A DNA stretch of 64,000 nucleotides, from positions 3,162,001 to 3,226,000 of the forward strand of contig NC_063276.1 of assembly GCF_910591885.1 (NCBI RefSeq), written 5' to 3'. Shown here in pieces: positions 63,401 through 64,000 of this stretch. Every line of letters starts with the position of its first letter. Within the stretch, counting starts at the first letter, position 1. This DNA is from Bombus terrestris (lineage: Eukaryota > Arthropoda > Insecta > Hymenoptera > Apidae). A program made the position numbers and the translations under genes. The notes under the pieces are model-generated. The model did no database searches. It was not told the DNA's origin and worked only from the letters and a program-made list of their open reading frames with translations.

Positions 63401-64000
63401 TATTTAAGATAAAAGTTTTCTGCGTCAATAATTGCATAAGAGTCATCTTAACAGAAAAATAATAAATATTATTTTCTATTACAGCTTATGGAAATGTCTC
63501 TTATGGAATCACAAGATCCAGAGAGGTAATTATATATTTAAATAACATGAAACCAACATGAAATCAGTATTATAAATTCTTTTATAACTAAATTATTGGC
63601 TTCTTGATAAGAATATTCATAAAGTATCTTATACAAAACTCAAACGTGTTTACCAATTAAAATTAATTAGATCCTTACAAAGCAGTTATTAGTCCATTGC
63701 TGTTCATTTATCTTCCTTATTCAGTTGATAGGACTATAGAAATAAAAGAAGAAAAGGAGATAAAGTTAGGAATAAAGAAAGATTTAAGATACCAAATTCA
63801 GAATTTAAATCTTAAAACATATTTTTATTTGTTATAGGGTGTGCAACAGAATAACTCAACCTTCACAGGTAGACCAGTTTCTCTACCGCCATCATATGTG
63901 CCTCCTCCAGCAGTTCCACAAAATTCTCAACCCCTCACGAACGTGGAAAGTAGAAGAACTAGCGAAAGTGGATCAGAAAGTGAACATAGCGTGGGAAATA
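24385..64000 (+). CDS. kst: Beta-heavy spectrin (karst), 21 coding exons, right end cut by window
   Basis: Giant actin-crosslinking protein that pairs with alpha-spectrin in the apical membrane skeleton of epithelia. In flies it is linked to Crumbs and to tissue integrity. Joined exons: 24385-24421, 29570-29820, 30195-30362, 49286-49511, 49610-49887, 49977-51597, 51679-52978, 53055-54098, 54179-54464, 55062-55280, 55385-55827, 56073-56126, 56255-59046, 59139-59917, 59991-60359, 60470-60889, 60966-62922, 63012-63140, 63220-63294, 63485-63525 and 63838 onward. All junctions are GT-AG and the frame is unbroken for about 4,217 residues. Domains: CH1 ~75-180, CH2 ~200-310, spectrin repeats from ~330 to ~3645, SH3 ~893-945, charged coiled coil ~3649-3710, PH ~3808-3916, Gln/Pro-rich tail. 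The SH3 in the repeat array, the PH domain and the length set it apart from conventional beta-spectrin. The fly protein starts at a Met equivalent to M57 (29701), so the longer N-terminus is less certain. Confidence 0.95.
25740..26140. repeat. Degenerate ~138-bp tandem repeat, three copies
   Basis: Similar segments recur at about 138-bp spacing: TTTAGATTAAGTTTCAA near 25800, TTTTAAGTTAGCTTCAA near 25937 and TTTTAGGTTAGGTTC near 26075. Each is accompanied by an ATATTTTTCA-like box. The copies are strongly diverged. Confidence 0.4.
28192..28230. repeat. Short AGATCAAR tandem repeat
   Basis: Five AGATCA- or AGATGA-type units spaced 8-10 bp apart, read directly; simple sequence in intron 1. Confidence 0.7.
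28560..28760 (+). promoter_or_regulatory. CpG-richer patch, candidate internal promoter of kst
   Basis: A GC-rich patch 0.9 kb before exon 2. It carries ATGGCGGACGAGCCTG at 28595-28610 followed by GTTACT, a weak donor in phase 1. A better donor, GCAAG|GTAAAT, lies at 28659 after an in-frame stop. Either could precede exon 2; with the second, translation would start at M57 (29701), the equivalent of the fly start. Confidence 0.35.
29570..29820 (+). CDS. kst: kst coding exon 2 (N-terminal extension, start of CH1)
   Basis: Acceptor TTGGTTTTAG, donor GAAG|GTACAT, residues 13-96. Begins with a Gly/Pro/Tyr-rich extension (AQYVPGVGLGAAPQTRS ... YTPNYPPSRVDKFRGG). Then comes MTQREDTLRFEQGRIKALQE, which matches the start of fly karst, and LHIQKKTFTKWINSFL, the first helix of CH1. 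The extension is an open frame continuous with the conserved part, so it is probably translated in at least one isoform. Confidence 0.9.
30195..30362 (+). CDS. kst: kst coding exon 3 (CH1)
   Basis: Residues 97-152, phase 0 at both ends. Encodes the core of CH1: ARMEVEDLFTDLADGKKLLK followed by LLEIISGERLAKPNNGRMR and VHKIENVNKSLAFLHTK. This is the actin-binding module highly conserved in beta-spectrins. Confidence 0.97.
30522..30593. repeat. 18-bp tandem repeat CTAGGGATACCTATGGAT, four copies
   Basis: CTAGGG starts at 30522, 30540, 30558 and 30576, an exact 18-bp period with small changes between copies. The last copy contains the 12-bp palindrome TAGGGATCCCTA, which recurs at 32459-32470 with matching flanks. 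Confidence 0.9.
32426..32472. repeat. Dispersed relative of the CTAGGG repeat
   Basis: CTAGGG at 32430 and 32458. The second lies in GATTCTAGGGATCCCTATA, shared exactly with the last unit of the tandem array 1.9 kb upstream. Confidence 0.7.
33111..33189. repeat. 31-bp tandem repeat, 2.5 copies
   Basis: ATGYTAGGGACATTTTTCTT + CCTTTGGAGWA repeats with starts at 33111, 33142 and 33173; the copies are nearly identical, so the duplication is recent. Confidence 0.9.
35500..35880. promoter_or_regulatory. GC-richer island with purine-rich tract in intron 3
   Basis: A strongly purine-biased stretch (about 35580-35700, GA-rich) leads into a CpG-richer segment. Such islands in long insect introns often carry enhancers; nothing here proves it. 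Confidence 0.3.
44690..45080. promoter_or_regulatory. GC-richer island with GAA-type polypurine tract in intron 3
   Basis: About 100 nt at 44774-44877 are nearly all purine on the plus strand (AAGAAGAAGAA-like), followed by CpG-richer sequence to 45080. Opposite-strand open frames (Arg/Lys/Glu-rich on one strand, Ser/Leu-rich on the other) are what such a tract gives by default. Confidence 0.35.
45480..45760. repeat. Degenerate GATCAAGACTT repeat
   Basis: GATCGAGG/GATCAAGA-like boxes occur at about 45670, 45688, 45706, 45721 and 45740 (15-19 bp apart), with looser copies back to 45600. A small palindrome GAGACTT-TC-AAGTCTC lies at 45480-45495. Confidence 0.55.
49286..49511 (+). CDS. kst: kst coding exon 4 (end of CH1, start of CH2)
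   Basis: Residues 153-228, acceptor GGTTTATAG, donor CACTG|GTAAAT (phase 1). VRLESIGAEDIVDGNPRL then ILGLIWTIILRFQIQEIEI finishes CH1. An acidic linker leads to SAKDALLLWCQRKTNGYPG, the first helix of CH2. Confidence 0.97.
49610..49887 (+). CDS. kst: kst coding exon 5 (CH2)
   Basis: Residues 228-320, ending phase 0 at GAAT|GTAAGT. Contains SWRSGLGFNALIHAHRPDL and LDAEDVDTARPDEKSIITYV, typical of CH2 of beta-spectrins. Confidence 0.97.
49977..51597 (+). CDS. kst: kst coding exon 6 (first spectrin repeats)
   Basis: Residues 321-861. Spectrin repeats follow the CH pair; the first region of beta-spectrins is where alpha-spectrin docks. Recognisable linkers include LEQLNYKFERKSVLREGYL and the repeat-type W and R/L heptads. 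Ends GGA|GTAAGT in phase 1. Confidence 0.96.
51679..52978 (+). CDS. kst: kst coding exon 7 (SH3 domain and repeats)
   Basis: Residues 861-1294. SH3 at ~893-945: VKSLYPFSGQ (ALYDY-type strand), the paired W in NPDWWSVR and the closing GFVPANYVREL, so the ligand-binding aromatics are present. It is followed by a strongly basic linker at ~950-1000 (RVKKTKMVKQ, RRVKSIKSTVKPIKRK), then further spectrin repeats. The SH3 inside the repeats is the hallmark of beta-heavy spectrin. Confidence 0.97.
53055..54098 (+). CDS. kst: kst coding exon 8 (spectrin repeats)
   Basis: Residues 1294-1642. Acceptor TTGTTCAG, donor CAAAAAAA|GTACGT, phase 2 at both ends. Spectrin-repeat helices throughout. Confidence 0.95.
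54179..54464 (+). CDS. kst: kst coding exon 9 (spectrin repeat)
   Basis: Residues 1642-1737, FHSLKVPAKRRRDALEESL onward. Ends HPEKKK|GTAATA in phase 0. The next intron contains a candidate alternative exon at 54596. Confidence 0.94.
54596..54629 (+). other. Candidate unannotated 34-nt exon in kst intron 9
   Basis: Bounded by acceptor TTATAATTTTTGTACAG and donor CAGAG|GTAAGG. In the frame of exon 9 it reads LGLLQEYWVCR and stays open past its own donor to TGA at 54689-54691, with AATAAA at 54706-54711. As an internal exon (34 nt, not a multiple of 3) it would shift exon 10 into a quick stop; as a terminal exon it would end the protein near residue 1768. Confidence 0.4.
55062..55280 (+). CDS. 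kst: kst coding exon 10 (spectrin repeat)
   Basis: Residues 1738-1810, 73 codons in phase 0-0. Acceptor CCTTTATAG; donor ACAAG|GTTGAC is below consensus but preserves the frame into exon 11 (TKHK|AVELELDTY). Confidence 0.93.
55385..55827 (+). CDS. kst: kst coding exon 11 (spectrin repeats)
   Basis: Residues 1811-1958. Ends RQEQLGG-type helix C at TTAGG|GTAAGA, phase 2. It is directly compatible with exon 13 as well as exon 12. Confidence 0.95.
56073..56126 (+). CDS. kst: kst exon 12, 54-nt frame-neutral cassette
   Basis: Acceptor TATTTAATGCAG, donor ATGAT|GTAAGT. It is 54 nt, phase 2 to phase 2, so including or skipping it leaves the rest of the frame unchanged. Inclusion adds 18 residues (QDDDDPVTQVQRQHALMM) between RQEQLG and ESWQHLLGLIRNREQRL. 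Skipping gives an uninterrupted spectrin-repeat helix, so I expect alternative splicing. Confidence 0.8.
56255..59046 (+). CDS. kst: kst coding exon 13 (long spectrin-repeat block)
   Basis: 2,792 nt, residues 1976-2907, the largest exon: an unbroken run of spectrin repeats with regular W/L/R positions and no insert of another domain. Ends NEG with donor GAAG|GTAAAC in phase 1. Confidence 0.97.
59139..59917 (+). CDS. kst: kst coding exon 14 (spectrin repeats)
   Basis: Residues 2907-3166, acceptor TTTCTATCAG, donor GATG|GTAAGA, phase 0 end. Repeats such as LLFRRSLDEFEAWMDEVE and TRDVEDEMHWLSEKEPLA. Confidence 0.96.
59991..60359 (+). CDS. kst: kst coding exon 15 (spectrin repeat)
   Basis: Residues 3167-3289, 123 codons, phase 0-0; acceptor TCCTTTTAG, donor ACT|GTAAGT. 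FYAEAAEAEQWIKEKHPQL begins a repeat. Confidence 0.95.
60470..60889 (+). CDS. kst: kst coding exon 16 (spectrin repeats)
   Basis: Residues 3290-3429, 140 codons, phase 0-0; VAASEDYGCDVEHVELL is a repeat start of the common ASEDYG form; donor ACAG|GTATAT. Confidence 0.95.
60966..62922 (+). CDS. kst: kst coding exon 17 (last repeats, coiled coil, PH domain)
   Basis: Residues 3430-4082. Final spectrin repeats to ~3645. Then an Arg/Glu-rich coiled coil at ~3649-3710 (KERIERARLEERKRKEVQRI) and a Ser/Thr-rich linker. The PH domain at ~3808-3916 runs from IQGLLERKHELQ to EMEDWVNKISFHAKL, with the C-terminal helix Trp present. After it the tail has two FLQMHRQ motifs, a Gln-rich run and PPIPPRGAPPPIPMR, an SH3-ligand-type stretch. 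Donor CGATG|GTATAT, phase 1. PH domains of beta-spectrins bind membrane phospholipid. Confidence 0.97.
63012..63140 (+). CDS. kst: kst coding exon 18 (C-terminal tail)
   Basis: Residues 4082-4125, 129 nt, phase 1-1, so it can be skipped without a frameshift. Ser/Gln/Tyr-rich (IEQGRSSFYQQRSATL ... SADLNTSQ). Acceptor GTTTTGCAG, donor ACAAG|GTACTT. Confidence 0.88.
63220..63294 (+). CDS. kst: kst coding exon 19 (proline-rich tail)
   Basis: 75 nt, phase 1-1. Encodes LAPPLPSSAPPPTRIAQW and so on. Acceptor TATTTTGTAG; donor CCTG|GTTAGT. It is also a possible cassette. Confidence 0.85.
63485..63525 (+). CDS. kst: kst coding exon 20 (tail microexon)
   Basis: 41 nt, phase 1 to 0, encoding YGNVSYGITRSRE; acceptor TCTATTACAG, donor AGAG|GTAATT. 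It closes the frame exactly between exons 19 and 21. Confidence 0.85.
63526..63837 (+). other. kst intron 20
   Basis: A 312-nt AT-rich intron. An acceptor-like TTCCTTATTCAG near 63724 opens a frame that meets TAG within five codons, so I see no extra exon. Confidence 0.8.
63838..64000 (+). CDS. kst: kst coding exon 21, cut by window end
   Basis: Acceptor TTTGTTATAG; GVQQNNSTFTGRPVSLPPSY followed by VPPPAVPQNSQPLT and a Ser/Glu-rich end. Still open at base 64000, so the stop codon and 3' UTR lie beyond the window. Confidence 0.88.

Noticed and set aside
63724..63760. Extra exon in the last complete spectrin intron
   Set aside because: The acceptor-like site leads to a stop codon within five codons in the frame set by exon 20.
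49286..64000. Conventional beta-spectrin
   Set aside because: An SH3 domain in the repeat array and a length above 4,200 residues fit beta-heavy spectrin; conventional beta chains have about 17 repeats and no SH3.

Overview
The window is animal nuclear DNA, almost certainly insect and most likely a bee or other hymenopteran. The reasons are AT-rich DNA with scattered CpG-rich islands, short GT-AG introns within coding blocks next to introns of many kilobases, and arthropod-style TCAGT initiators. Its proteins are closest in my memory to insect families. The species is inference; the eukaryotic gene structure is read directly.

Three genes can be supported. (1) On the minus strand at 3672-4767 is a complete three-exon OTU deubiquitinase of the YOD1/OTU1 family (UBX-like domain, OTU domain, C-terminal C2H2 finger; 311 aa). 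(2) On the plus strand, filling most of the window from about 24.4 kb (or 7.56 kb, counting a probable untranslated first exon) to the right edge, is beta-heavy spectrin, called karst in Drosophila. I could join 21 coding exons in a continuous frame, about 4,217 residues before the window ends: two calponin-homology domains, a long spectrin-repeat array with an SH3 domain inserted, a charged coiled coil, a PH domain and a Gln/Pro-rich tail that runs off the edge. (3) On the minus strand at 15413-16146, inside the long 5' intron of spectrin, is a small gene for a CENP-B/jerky-type DNA-binding protein that lacks the transposase core.

Layout: 1-3671 is AT-rich sequence downstream of YOD1. 3672-4767 is YOD1. 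4768-7561 is intergenic, with a perfect 15-bp GC-rich hairpin. 7562-7745 is the likely spectrin 5' UTR exon. 7746-24384 is a long intron with the nested antisense gene and a 0.9-kb 32-bp satellite. 24385-30362 holds the first three coding exons. 30363-49285 is an 18.9-kb intron with no convincing gene but several GC-richer islands and short minisatellites. 49286-64000 holds the other 18 coding exons, densely packed.

The most useful observations are these: a frame-neutral 54-nt cassette exon that would insert 18 residues into a spectrin repeat helix; a well-formed 34-nt unannotated exon that would truncate the protein; several competing first exons for spectrin, all ending in the phase needed; the transposase-derived DNA-binding gene with its catalytic core removed; and the alternating higher-order satellite. 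Apart from shared location I see no functional link between the three genes. Nothing here needs a novel system to explain it.
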